Shown: one piece after another, positions 15,501 to 23,399 of the stretch
Position numbering within the stretch: position 1 is the first letter of the stretch
Layout of the letters: the number at the start of each line of letters is the position of its first letter
Assembly: GCA_017509155.1 (NCBI GenBank)
Contig: JAFWQE010000179.1
Span: 39,881 to 103,880, forward strand
Length of the DNA: 64,000 nt
Origin: Prevotella sp.
Lineage (GTDB): Bacteria; Bacteroidota; Bacteroidia; Bacteroidales; Bacteroidaceae
Direction of reading: 5' to 3'
The notes under the pieces: generated by a model
Databases searched by the model: none
Told to the model about the DNA's origin: nothing
Seen by the model: only the letters and a program-made list of their open reading frames with translations
Made by a program: the position numbers and the translations under genes

Positions 15501-18500
15501 TCGCCGTTGCGCTCGATGTTCACGGTGAAGGGCAGCACGGGAGGCACCTGGAAGTTGAACTTGTCAAAGGCTTTTCTCGTGTCCTTCATGTCGATGCCCT
15601 GCGCCTCGGCGTCATCGTCGATTTCAGTGAGTTCCGCAGCATTGGGCTCCATGTCGACATTGTTCTCCTCTGAGAGGACGATGAGGTCGATGCTGCTGTT
15701 GTGGAGCGAGGGTAGCGTGACCAGCGTTTCGTTGCCGGCCATGAGGGCTGGCTGCACGGTAGCCCCTGTGGCTATCTGGTCGGTGAGGTCGAAGTCGAAA
15801 AGGGTGTAGTCTTGGCTGAAGTGTGTGAACACGTCGCGGCTGATGTGCGCCGTGCTGGCTGGCTGGAGGTTGAGTGAGGGGGCGACGAGGCGTAAGGATC
15901 CTTGTGGAGAAGCCTCTGACCCGGCGATGCAGCCATAGATGTGGGCGTACTTCGTGCCACTCCATCCCTCGGTGCCGGTGCGTCCCTCGTGCACAATCTT
16001 CGTAATGCTCTCGTAGTCGGCGGTCTCAGAGTAATCGAGCTGGTCGGCAGCATCGATGGCCAAGAGGTCGATGGTCTCGATGGAGGCGTTCATGCTTCCA
16101 TTGCGCACGTTGCCCTGTCGCATGAGTGTTTCCAGAGAGACACTGTTGACGCGCTCGTCGGCAGGGGTGAGAACGATAGTGTAGTGGCGCGTCTTGATGT
16201 TGTGGAAACGGTCATGACGCCAGTAAGGTTTGTAGTAGTCGTAGTCCCAAAGATACATGGTATTGAGCATGGGCTGATAGCCGGGCGCCACCACTTCGAT
16301 GAGTTCGGCATAGAAGTCGGGATCGGCGCTGAGCAGGTAGCCGCCAACGCCCTCGTTGTAGAAGGCGGTGCCGGCATCCAGCTGCGGGGTCATGTCCTTA
16401 TCAACGCAGGCATAGTTCACAGTGGCATCGGTGATGGGCTGGCCTTGAGGGTCTACCACCGTCACAATGGTGCTGCCCAGCTGCAGATGGTCGAAACTGC
16501 CAAAGCTGAAAACGGGACTGGGACTGTCCCACTTGGAGAAACCTGCAGGGTAGGTGTGCCTGAGGAGGATTCCATCGTAGCTGTTGGCAATGGCCTCACT
16601 GCGGCTGTAGACGCGGTGAAGCTCTCGCAACTCGGGCACAAAGTTCTTCTGCAGTGGCTGGAACATGTTGGGCATGCCGACGCGTGCGTACTTGTCGCCC
16701 TCATGAAAGACGAAGGACGTGGGTTCCTCACAATAGAAGTACAACATATTGATCCTAGTACCATGCAAGTTCAGGTCGGCGCTGTGCTCCCGTCCGTTTT
16801 CCACATAGCTGATGTCGCCGTCGAAGTTATTGCAATGCAACGAGAGCTGATGGATGTTGTCAAGAGGATGGCTCACAAAGGTGTTGGTGTAGGTCTTGCC
16901 GTAACCGGGGAAGTGAACGGTGAGCGTGTAGGTGCGGCCGTCGGTCGGCGGCATGAAGGCAATCACACCGTTGTAGTGGCTGATCTGCTGGATGACCTCG
17001 CCCTCGCACGACAGCGTCAGGTCGGCACCCTCGCCAAACAGCTCGTCGTAGATGCTGAAGCTGGCGCGGGTCTTATAGAGTATGTCACGGAGCCTGTCCT
17101 CCGACTGAGAACTCGGTTCATTGCTGTTGGTGTCAGAGAAGCCATTTGCCTTCAGCTCGTCCACAAACTGCTGCAGTTCCTTCTCATTGTCAAAGGTAAG
17201 GTCGCCGCTGGTCTCCTCGCCGTTGACGTAGTAGACAGCACCAGACTCGATGCCGTGGTAGGCAAAGCGAGCCATACAGGTCTCGTAGCGCTCCATGGCC
17301 TCACTGGCGTCGTAGCTGCGCTGGGCCAAGGTGTAGAGGTGGAGCGTCGTGAGCTGGTCGGGCGCAAAGCCTATGTCGGGCCGCACTGTTATCTGGGCGG
17401 TGTAATACAAGTCGTGTTCCTCCAGCTGGATCCACGAAGGAACAGCATCGCCACTTAGGTTCGAGTAGGTCTCGCTAAGTCCCAGCTCAGGAATCTCGTA
17501 GCCCACGGTGAAGCCCTTGCGTGGCAGATACATCACCTCGGACGTGAGCACGGCGGGATGCACTTCGTTATAGACGGGGAAGATATCTATATGGTCGCTG
17601 AAGGACGGTCGTCTGAGGTCGGGCACCAGCGTAGCCGTTGCCTCAACGGTGGTCTTGTGGCCTGAGCCGTCCTTCACTGGCAACAGCACCTGGGCAGTGA
17701 CGAGCGGCTCACCGACGGTGGCATCGGTCGTGACGTCAGGATGGTCCTCGGTGAAACCAAAGGGCAGGTCGTAGAGATAGCTGTTCTGCCATTCGGTCTT
17801 GTGTCGCTTCAGTTCGCTGAACGGGTAGCGCTCGGTCCAGGTGGTTCCGTTAGCATGGGTGAAGTTGACGGTGATGTAGTCGCCGTCAATGCGCCAGTCG
17901 TCGGTCGTCTCCAGTCCGAACTGCAGCAGCGGGAATGCCGTGCCGATGTAATACTTGTTGACGACGGTCTTGCCGAAGGGCGGTGCCGACTGTATATTAA
18001 AGGTACGCGAAGTGCTCAGACCGCCTGCTAAGGTTGCCGTCACCTGTACTGTGCCACTGTTGGTGCCTGGGTTGAGGAAGAAACCCCGTTCGGCCCAGCC
18101 TTCAATCTCGGCGTCGGCTCCGCCACTGTTCGTCACACTGTAAGACACGGTGGCTCCGTCGGTGGCGTTGGCTGGCAACGTACTGACGGCAAGCGGATAT
18201 GTTCGTCCGATGGTGTTACCCCAACGGTCTTTCTCAATCGTGATGGTACTTCCGTCGGCAGGGAGTCCCTCGAAGGCCACCTGCGTGGCGTGGACAGCCG
18301 TGGTGGCCTCGGGCTGCACGCTGACAGCGAACGAGCCACTGCCACCAATGGCGAGTTTCGGGAAATAACCGCCCTCTTTCAGCGCACCGAATTCAACATG
18401 AACGGTCTTTTGCGACGCCACCGTAGGAACCGTCACACACAGTGTCAGCTTTCCAGTTGCCTCGTCGAAGGTGGCGCGATGGGGAGTAAGCGTGGCACCG

Positions 18501-19672
18501 TCATCCATCGTCACGCCAAAGGTGTTCATGAAGTTCTCCTGATGGGCACGCTTCACAAGGCGCCAGTTGTCCATCGTCGCACTGAGCTGCAGCGTCTCAC
18601 CGCTCTTCGCCGTGGTCTTGTCTATACTTATATTAGAGAACTGGGGCAGAAAATGCTGTCTGTCCGCCAGCACCTGGAAACCCGACGCATTCTCCGGCAG
18701 GTCGGTCTGCGAATAAAACAGGTACTGCAAGCCTTCGTCAGCGGGGTTGGCCACCTCAAAGGGACCCAGCTCGCAAGTGGGATAGACCACCACAAGGGTG
18801 TTGGTCGAGGTGCGGTTGTTGTAGTTGTCGTCATAGAAGGTGTGCAGGAACTCATCATCCTGAGGACGATAGAGGTAGTAGGCCTTGTTGCACACCGACC
18901 CTGCATTAAGCGGAGTCAGCACCACCTGCCGGGTGCTGGCCCGACCGTAATCGTCGGCATCGGAGGCCAAACCTGTGTGATTGGCAGACCGCGCCTTCAG
19001 CACATAGCGGCTGTCGGATGCAACATGCACGTCGGCAGGGAGGTCGATGCTCAGCAGAACATACTCTCCCCAGCGGTCGAGATTCTGCCACCGGCTGCTG
19101 AAGCCGTAGGTGTTCTGGATGGCTTCCAGCTGCGTGCTCAGCTCGCTCGGCTCCGGTGCCGACGTGGCACTGCGGTCGATGTTGAGCAGAAGCACCTCAT
19201 AGCCTGCATCGGCATGAGAGACATTGGACACGGAAAAGACACCCGGAAGATGTCCACTCCATGAAGGTGACGACGATACCGTGAGCGTCACCGTCTTGGT
19301 TCGTACGCCAGGCGAAAAGGTAACGGTCGTCTCGTCGAAGCTGATCAGATTCTTCAACGTGATGCGGGCCTCATGGGTGGCCGTGGTTCCCTGTGGACGC
19401 ACCAGCGTGACGTTGAAGGCTGTCTGGCTGGAAGAAGCCGTGCCCGCGTCAATGACATAGATGTTCGGGTCGTTCGCATCGGCATGACCGCCCGAAAAGG
19501 TGATGACATCTCGCGTCTGCGCAAAAGCAGGACAGGAAAGGCCTCCTGACAGCAGCAGCAGCGCAAGCCACAGACGGCGCAAAGCCATGCCAACGTTCAA
19601 ACGGCGCCGACCTTGGCCTTTTGTCTCAACAATAGTGTTTTCTTTCATAGCTCTATTTATTTTTTTGTTCAT
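12593..19672 (-). CDS. Giant multidomain surface protein, about 2360 residues
   Basis: The chosen start, MNKKINRAMKENTIVETKGQ, gives a long n-region followed by the hydrophobic stretch LWLALLLLSGGLSCPAFAQ, a signal peptide. A reading from 19705 is excluded because that codon lies inside a TATCTTTG box. A Calx-beta-like domain follows (about 55-170). Later come Ig/Big-type segments (near VSTLPANATDGATVSYSVTN), carboxypeptidase-regulatory-like segments (GSTIVTVVDPQGQPITDATV), a beta-rich central region (FGLSLDAKVALSMAVV), beta-propeller-like stretches and CARDB-like repeats near the C-terminus (VTVANNGFEPIESIDVMM). The last residues, YFDLMGRPWERPNRKGIYLK plus KGQKVIVK, are the Prevotella C-terminal tail. 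No catalytic motif is recognised; an adhesin or surface-scaffold role is inference. A repeat-derived segment lies at 13684-13713. The 3' end converges with the beta-helix protein gene. Confidence 0.8.
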   Translation of the reverse strand: MNKKINRAMKENTIVETKGQGRRRLNVGMALRRLWLALLLLSGGLSCPAFAQTRDVITFSGGHADANDPNIYVIDAGTASSSQTAFNVTLVRPQGTTATHEARITLKNLISFDETTVTFSPGVRTKTVTLTVSSSPSWSGHLPGVFSVSNVSHADAGYEVLLLNIDRSATSAPEPSELSTQLEAIQNTYGFSSRWQNLDRWGEYVLLSIDLPADVHVASDSRYVLKARSANHTGLASDADDYGRASTRQVVLTPLNAGSVCNKAYYLYRPQDDEFLHTFYDDNYNNRTSTNTLVVVYPTCELGPFEVANPADEGLQYLFYSQTDLPENASGFQVLADRQHFLPQFSNISIDKTTAKSGETLQLSATMDNWRLVKRAHQENFMNTFGVTMDDGATLTPHRATFDEATGKLTLCVTVPTVASQKTVHVEFGALKEGGYFPKLAIGGSGSFAVSVQPEATTAVHATQVAFEGLPADGSTITIEKDRWGNTIGRTYPLAVSTLPANATDGATVSYSVTNSGGADAEIEGWAERGFFLNPGTNSGTVQVTATLAGGLSTSRTFNIQSAPPFGKTVVNKYYIGTAFPLLQFGLETTDDWRIDGDYITVNFTHANGTTWTERYPFSELKRHKTEWQNSYLYDLPFGFTEDHPDVTTDATVGEPLVTAQVLLPVKDGSGHKTTVEATATLVPDLRRPSFSDHIDIFPVYNEVHPAVLTSEVMYLPRKGFTVGYEIPELGLSETYSNLSGDAVPSWIQLEEHDLYYTAQITVRPDIGFAPDQLTTLHLYTLAQRSYDASEAMERYETCMARFAYHGIESGAVYYVNGEETSGDLTFDNEKELQQFVDELKANGFSDTNSNEPSSQSEDRLRDILYKTRASFSIYDELFGEGADLTLSCEGEVIQQISHYNGVIAFMPPTDGRTYTLTVHFPGYGKTYTNTFVSHPLDNIHQLSLHCNNFDGDISYVENGREHSADLNLHGTRINMLYFYCEEPTSFVFHEGDKYARVGMPNMFQPLQKNFVPELRELHRVYSRSEAIANSYDGILLRHTYPAGFSKWDSPSPVFSFGSFDHLQLGSTIVTVVDPQGQPITDATVNYACVDKDMTPQLDAGTAFYNEGVGGYLLSADPDFYAELIEVVAPGYQPMLNTMYLWDYDYYKPYWRHDRFHNIKTRHYTIVLTPADERVNSVSLETLMRQGNVRNGSMNASIETIDLLAIDAADQLDYSETADYESITKIVHEGRTGTEGWSGTKYAHIYGCIAGSEASPQGSLRLVAPSLNLQPASTAHISRDVFTHFSQDYTLFDFDLTDQIATGATVQPALMAGNETLVTLPSLHNSSIDLIVLSEENNVDMEPNAAELTEIDDDAEAQGIDMKDTRKAFDKFNFQVPPVLPFTVNIERNGDYFLVRAVCEANFLPGGPLMDAMGSLDDLKYFDEQFQACMDAVNAAKPHDDDFFDDIPRWPSAFVGVKGFLSGIGYINRETGKLDINFYDGGLTLEASASARADVSFFIGGFGLSLDAKVALSMAVVNRAAANGQVATLPKIDFQLDTQCRVKMCAWAYCGIDLWIAKAAVGVQGGGSIDVLTRTIIPTYDHQPSMGFKTDLRLAMEVFAEAKFLCFRKKKSWTIFDVSKTYLSPDDSTNPFHPDYGEPIFSYSRQDNITKSYRKLRRRTIAELGTPIITDVSGMARPAYLMGGNSLLFNNLKTPGNYNDDRLQVYKSGNKTDLIAQSDAEVPMYDFSTAHGGGLEMVAYEQLSEPIVKSQFEALSDDDQVRDLSQKSEVYVAMRQNGEAWTTEQVGAYWDRACVSPAVAVQADGQAAAVVWQQGKVMFNEQGDRYIDGSLMLARYDAANGWGSPIEIKRIHRRSVPADYQLTISKDSILVMITLKQDIDNSETNASIVYLSVSPTDKVRERYTLLAGSKPQMVNVGGANLVAYIQQTDTGRDIALNTVNMKGESTAKIAGTMGMERYMVNDFRLIVDNEATDLSDVALLWSQTDQTSPDSSEGGEETDSQNAFSFKNRLFAAKLCSHDKSLYFSTPVEAATIPADVRLQSMDGYLDGLDMKVAYCVANEQDGAAILESTVAFTNAIDHKIRYNPYEVSNEHQVPVTITVANNGFEPIESIDVMMGGETFTRDVMLMPQQTAELKFDYTVDDSFDGTIDYDVAANFVAGNSNALKMRNRAAARPRRVEQGGTQMNVRHVDMALKVLSKKTDGDGLTTVVAEVTNASLLPLTDGMSVKVGLYASPLATEPAAGTTEVTVSSRDLYDATTEQKNKVTIVALTASKPEFSQTLYLRTTPMEGDKTLKDVRPSNNVLPVTILGASSGNVPTDVKDVQVETVNAEEYFDLMGRPWERPNRKGIYLKKGQKVIVK
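13684..13713 (-). repeat. Diverged family D repeat inside the giant surface protein gene
   Basis: The plus strand reads CCTCCCCTCCTTCAGAGGAG then TCCGGGGAGG, a degenerate copy of the units in the M16 gene. It is translated in frame as TSPDSSEGGEE within a loop-like region. Confidence 0.65.
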
Positions 19673-19702
19673 TGTTTCCGATGGCGCTTGCAAATAGGCA
19701 TG

Positions 19703-19710
19703 CAAAGATA
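19703..19710 (-). promoter_or_regulatory. -7 box for the giant surface protein gene
   Basis: Minus strand TATCTTTG, 30 bases upstream of the ATG at 19672. It decides the start because the alternative TTG codon at 19705 is part of the box. Confidence 0.65.
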
Positions 19711-19805
19711 CAAAAAAACGACGCTACTTGTTTGCGCTCTCACGTGGTATTTTTCCGAAACGTAAAAATACCACGCGTTATCAGGTAACGTGCAGGATGA
19801 TCCCA

Positions 19806-19848
19806 CAACTTACCCTTCCCCTTTGAAATGGGAAGGGAATAGCTGCGC
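19806..19848. repeat. Single family D repeat
   Basis: CCCTTCCCCTTTGAAATGGG followed by AAGGGAATAGCTGCGC, one arm of the D palindrome with its AGCTGCGC end. It lies in the 225-base gap between the AraC gene and the giant protein gene. Confidence 0.65.
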
Positions 19849-19897
19849 TGGAGTTGTGGCGAGCGGCTTGTCTACGTTCCATGTGTGCTCACCTGTT

Positions 19898-20989
19898 TCA
19901 GACAGAGTCTGCGGCGTCTTCCTCCCTCCATTCGGCGAGCGACTTCCCCGTCACCTTCTGGAAATGCTTGTGGAAATTGCTGCGGTCGTTGTAGCCACAC
20001 CGTGCGCAGAGCTCGCCAGTGGGGATGGAGGGATTGTCTGTCAGGATGCGCTTGGCTTCTTCGATGCGCAACTGGATTCGCCACGAGCGGAAAGGCTGAT
20101 GCAGGACCGTGGAGAAATAGTCATTGAGCAACTGGCGACTGACGCCCATCTGCTGGGCTATCTCGTCCACCGACACGTCTGGCTTCAGGAAACGCTTCGA
20201 GGCCACCCAACGGTCCACGGCGTCACGCACGTGGGCAAGGCTGTCGGCATCTGCTTCCTGCCCGTCGGTGGTCTGTGGCTCTTCGGACAGTCCGGCTGCC
20301 TTCACGACAAAGGCTGCACGAGGCATATAGTTGACGAAACTGATGGTGACATAGGTGTAGTAAACGGCCACCACAACGCCAAAGACGGCATCGAGCGTCT
20401 GGTCTGTAAGCAGGATAACGACCACAGCCAGCAAACCTAAGGCCAGCGCAGAGAAGAAAAGACGCTTCACCCACGCCAGACGCGATGAGAGGTCGTCGGC
20501 ATATACTTCTTCAAGATGATGCACATTGGCTCGATAGACTACGATGAAATAACGGGTGTAGAGGGAAAGCTGGAAAAAATAGCACGCGCCGCTGACCACC
20601 AGCAAATAACCAATGCCCTTCAGGGAATACGTGTGGGCAATGGCGGTGAGCATCGTCAGCACGGCAAGGGGAAGGAGGTTCCACAGGACAAGCCTACGCA
20701 TTCGTGTCTGCGGAGCCACGAAGATCACACACGTGAACGTGAAAAGAAGGGCCTGAAGACCGGCCACCACAAACCATACAAGCAGCATGGGAACACCTGA
20801 CGTCCACCCCATAAGGGCCGACGAACAATAGGCCACGCACAGCACCACACATGCCAGCGCAGTGTAAGACTTGGCCTTGCGAAACGCATGCCATGCGGAA
20901 ACCGTTGGCACACGTAGAAACAACAGGAGCGCTGCCTGGCACAGCAACACGCCCATCACAAAGGCACTAATAAGTCGATAGATGTCCAT
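19898..20989 (-). CDS. Membrane-anchored AraC-family transcriptional regulator
   Basis: A 363-residue protein has about six hydrophobic segments in its first 230 residues (LISAFVMGVLLCQAALLLFL, ALACVVLCVAYCSSALMG, MLLVWFVVAGLQALLFTFTC, LFFSALALGLLAVVVILL, VFGVVVAVYYTYVTISFV). A short linker precedes the C-terminal AraC helix-turn-helix (about 260-355): DVSVDEIAQQMGVSRQLLND, FRSWRIQLRIEEAKRILTD and ELCARCGYNDRSNFHKHFQK. It has the same plan as the regulator at 2432-3676. A TAACTTTG box lies 52 bases upstream of the start. Neighbours are the giant surface protein (upstream-facing promoter across a 225-base gap) and the S46 peptidase; whether it regulates either is not known. Confidence 0.85.
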   Translation of the reverse strand: MDIYRLISAFVMGVLLCQAALLLFLRVPTVSAWHAFRKAKSYTALACVVLCVAYCSSALMGWTSGVPMLLVWFVVAGLQALLFTFTCVIFVAPQTRMRRLVLWNLLPLAVLTMLTAIAHTYSLKGIGYLLVVSGACYFFQLSLYTRYFIVVYRANVHHLEEVYADDLSSRLAWVKRLFFSALALGLLAVVVILLTDQTLDAVFGVVVAVYYTYVTISFVNYMPRAAFVVKAAGLSEEPQTTDGQEADADSLAHVRDAVDRWVASKRFLKPDVSVDEIAQQMGVSRQLLNDYFSTVLHQPFRSWRIQLRIEEAKRILTDNPSIPTGELCARCGYNDRSNFHKHFQKVTGKSLAEWREEDAADSV

Positions 20990-21040
20990 CGGTGGTCTGG
21001 AAGGGGTGTTTCAAAATGGCTGCACAGCCATCATCTGTTG

Positions 21041-21048
21041 CAAAGTTA
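21041..21048 (-). promoter_or_regulatory. -7 box for the second AraC regulator
   Basis: Minus strand TAACTTTG, 52 bases upstream of the start codon. Confidence 0.55.
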
Positions 21049-21140
21049 CTCTTTTTATTCCGATTCGGAAGCATCGCGCTCCGTTTTTTTGCTTTTTTCA
21101 CATTATGTTTCTCGAGGTGTTTTTCTAAACTATAGGCAAA

Positions 21141-21184
21141 TAAAAAGGTGTGCAGCTCCTGGCTTCGACCGGGAACTGCACACT
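21141..21184 (-). terminator. Rho-independent terminator after the S46 peptidase
   Basis: On the minus strand GTGTGCAGTTCCC pairs imperfectly with GGAGCTGCACAC and is followed by CTTTTTATTT. It begins 44 bases after the peptidase stop codon. Confidence 0.8.
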
Positions 21185-21227
21185 TCTTCATGAAGACGCC
21201 ACGCCTCTTATGCTGGCATGGATGGCG

Positions 21228-23339
21228 CTATTGCGGATTGATCTCGCGAATCAGGTGGTCGGCATGTCCCCACTTGTCCATCATGAACAGCACGAAACGG
21301 ATGTCCACACCGATGCAGCGGGCCAGCTGGCGGTCGAAGAAGATGTCGCTGGAGAGGCTGTCCCAGTTGCCGTCGAAGGCGAGACCGATGAGGCGGCCCT
21401 GACCGTCGAACATCGGCGAACCGCTGTTGCCGCCGGTAATGTCGTTGTTGGTGAGGAAGCAGAGCTGCATCTTGCCCGTCGTCGGGTCGGTGTACTGGCC
21501 GAAATCGGTGCTGCCGAGCAGCGTGTGAAGCTCTGGTTCGGCGAAATAATCCTCGATTTCATCGGCTTTCTTCATCTTGTCCACAAGGCTCTCGGCCGTG
21601 GTGTAGTAGCCTGAGGGCTGACCGTTCAACAGGTATTCGCCCACCTGCCCGTAAGACAGGCGCATGGTGAAGTTGGCGTCGCTGTAGTGGGGCATATCCT
21701 GCTCCATCTGGAGCTTGGCGGCGCAGAGGTGGCGCTCCTGCTCCTCTATCAGCTCATAGGTGGGGGCAAAACCCACGCGAATGGTGCCCAGGGTGGCCAT
21801 CAGGTCAATGCCCATCTGCACACCGGGGTCGTTGAGATAGCTTTTCGAGGCGGGATAGATCTGACCGGGCTTCATCAGGACTGAGTGGCTCCACACGTAG
21901 TCTACGTAGGCCTGACAGTCTCCGTGGAACTTCTTGTCGACGGTCTTGTAGAAGTCGGGCAGATAGCGGCTGTCCACATGTTCGCGGTAGTTCTGCATAA
22001 GCGTGCCGAGCACCTCACGGTCCAGGGCGGCGTCCCACTCGCTGCTGTTGTCCTCAAACTCCACATACTGCTTCTTGGGGTCGTCTGCCGGGCCCTGCAG
22101 CTGCATGTTCGTGTTCACGCGCATAGCCCTTGTGGTGAGCTCATTGGTGCGGATGAAGGTCTCATAGAAATAGTAGAAGGCGCGCACGTCTTCATATCTG
22201 TCGCTGTAGAGCTTCTCCAGCTTCTTCAGGTCCAGACGGTCTTTCATGTAGTCCCACGTCTTTACGAACTCCACGATGCGTGCCTCGTGCTCCTGCTTCT
22301 GGCGGATAATGCCGATGGAATCGATACATTTGTTCATTCCCATCGAGTTTTTCCAGTAGTTGGAACTCTGGGCGTACTTCGAATCGTACTTGATTCTGAC
22401 GGCCTCCGACGCGTCCATGTGCTTCTTCATCACGGCCTGTTTGACGCCGCGAACCTGAGCGCGGGTGGCGTTTTCTGCATCGCGCATCTCCTTGATGCCG
22501 AAGCTGGAGAGGTAGCGGCTGGTGCTGCCGGGGTAGCCAATGGTCATGGAGAAGTCGCCGTCCTTGTAGCCGTGCATCGAGACGGGAGCCCACGACTGCG
22601 GATGATAGGGCACATTGTCCTTGGAATAGGCAGCCGGACCGTTGGTCTTCGGATCGGCATAGATGCGGAACACGGAGAAGTCGCAGGTCTGGCGGGGCCA
22701 CATCCAGTTGTCTGTGTCGCCACCAAACTTACCCATCGACTTCGGAACGGTGAACACCAGACGCAGGTCGGTGAACATCTGATAGGTGGTGGCGAAGAAG
22801 CGGTTGCCCTCGTAGAAGGCGTTGATTTCCACATGCAGCGACGGGTCGATATTCCTCACGCTGTCGGTCATGGCCGTCTGCACCGAGTCAATGAGCGATT
22901 CCCACTGGTCGGTAGTGATGCCTTTGTGGGCCAGGGCCACCAGCTGGTCGGTGATGTCCTTCTGCTCGCGCATGAAGCTCACGAACATATCCTCGTTGGG
23001 CAGTTCTTCTTCATGGCTTCTGGCACAGAAGCCGTTGAGCATGTAATCGTGCTCCACGGTGGAATGGGAGCGTATGCTCTCGAAACCGCAGTGGTGGTTG
23101 GTGAACACCAGACCGTCGGGCGAGACGACCACACCAGAGCAATAGCCCGAGAAATTCACCACGCAGTTCTTGATGGCATTGTCACTGCTGTAAAGGTCGT
23201 CGTAGGGCAACAGGAAGCCTTCGGCCTTCATTTGCTCATATACCGCAGGGGGAAGGTTGTAGAGCGTCCACATGCCTTCGTCGGCCTTGACTTGACACAG
23301 GGCCACAAGACTGAGAATCAATAAAGCTGTTCTTTTCAT
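21228..23339 (-). CDS. dpp7: S46 family dipeptidyl-peptidase, DPP7-like
   Basis: A 703-residue exported serine peptidase (signal peptide MKRTALLILSLVALCQVKA). The chymotrypsin-like catalytic histidine lies in LVFTNHHCGFESI (H82/H83) and the serine S639 in TGGNSGSPMF; DEGMW at the mature N-terminus is also typical of S46. Counting 18 residues on from the serine reaches G657 in AFDGNWD. In Porphyromonas enzymes this position is Gly in DPP7 (hydrophobic P1) and Arg in DPP11 (acidic P1), so a DPP7-like specificity is expected. Such enzymes release dipeptides in the periplasm for uptake. The flippase gene ends 60 bases upstream, so the two may share a transcript, and a terminator follows the stop. 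The family is certain; the specificity call rests on one ungapped count. Confidence 0.92.
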   Translation of the reverse strand: MKRTALLILSLVALCQVKADEGMWTLYNLPPAVYEQMKAEGFLLPYDDLYSSDNAIKNCVVNFSGYCSGVVVSPDGLVFTNHHCGFESIRSHSTVEHDYMLNGFCARSHEEELPNEDMFVSFMREQKDITDQLVALAHKGITTDQWESLIDSVQTAMTDSVRNIDPSLHVEINAFYEGNRFFATTYQMFTDLRLVFTVPKSMGKFGGDTDNWMWPRQTCDFSVFRIYADPKTNGPAAYSKDNVPYHPQSWAPVSMHGYKDGDFSMTIGYPGSTSRYLSSFGIKEMRDAENATRAQVRGVKQAVMKKHMDASEAVRIKYDSKYAQSSNYWKNSMGMNKCIDSIGIIRQKQEHEARIVEFVKTWDYMKDRLDLKKLEKLYSDRYEDVRAFYYFYETFIRTNELTTRAMRVNTNMQLQGPADDPKKQYVEFEDNSSEWDAALDREVLGTLMQNYREHVDSRYLPDFYKTVDKKFHGDCQAYVDYVWSHSVLMKPGQIYPASKSYLNDPGVQMGIDLMATLGTIRVGFAPTYELIEEQERHLCAAKLQMEQDMPHYSDANFTMRLSYGQVGEYLLNGQPSGYYTTAESLVDKMKKADEIEDYFAEPELHTLLGSTDFGQYTDPTTGKMQLCFLTNNDITGGNSGSPMFDGQGRLIGLAFDGNWDSLSSDIFFDRQLARCIGVDIRFVLFMMDKWGHADHLIREINPQ

Positions 23340-23399
23340 AAATGCTATTGTTTTTTTAGGGTTTATTCCGATGAAATGGGCAAAAACCGTGCCTCGCGC

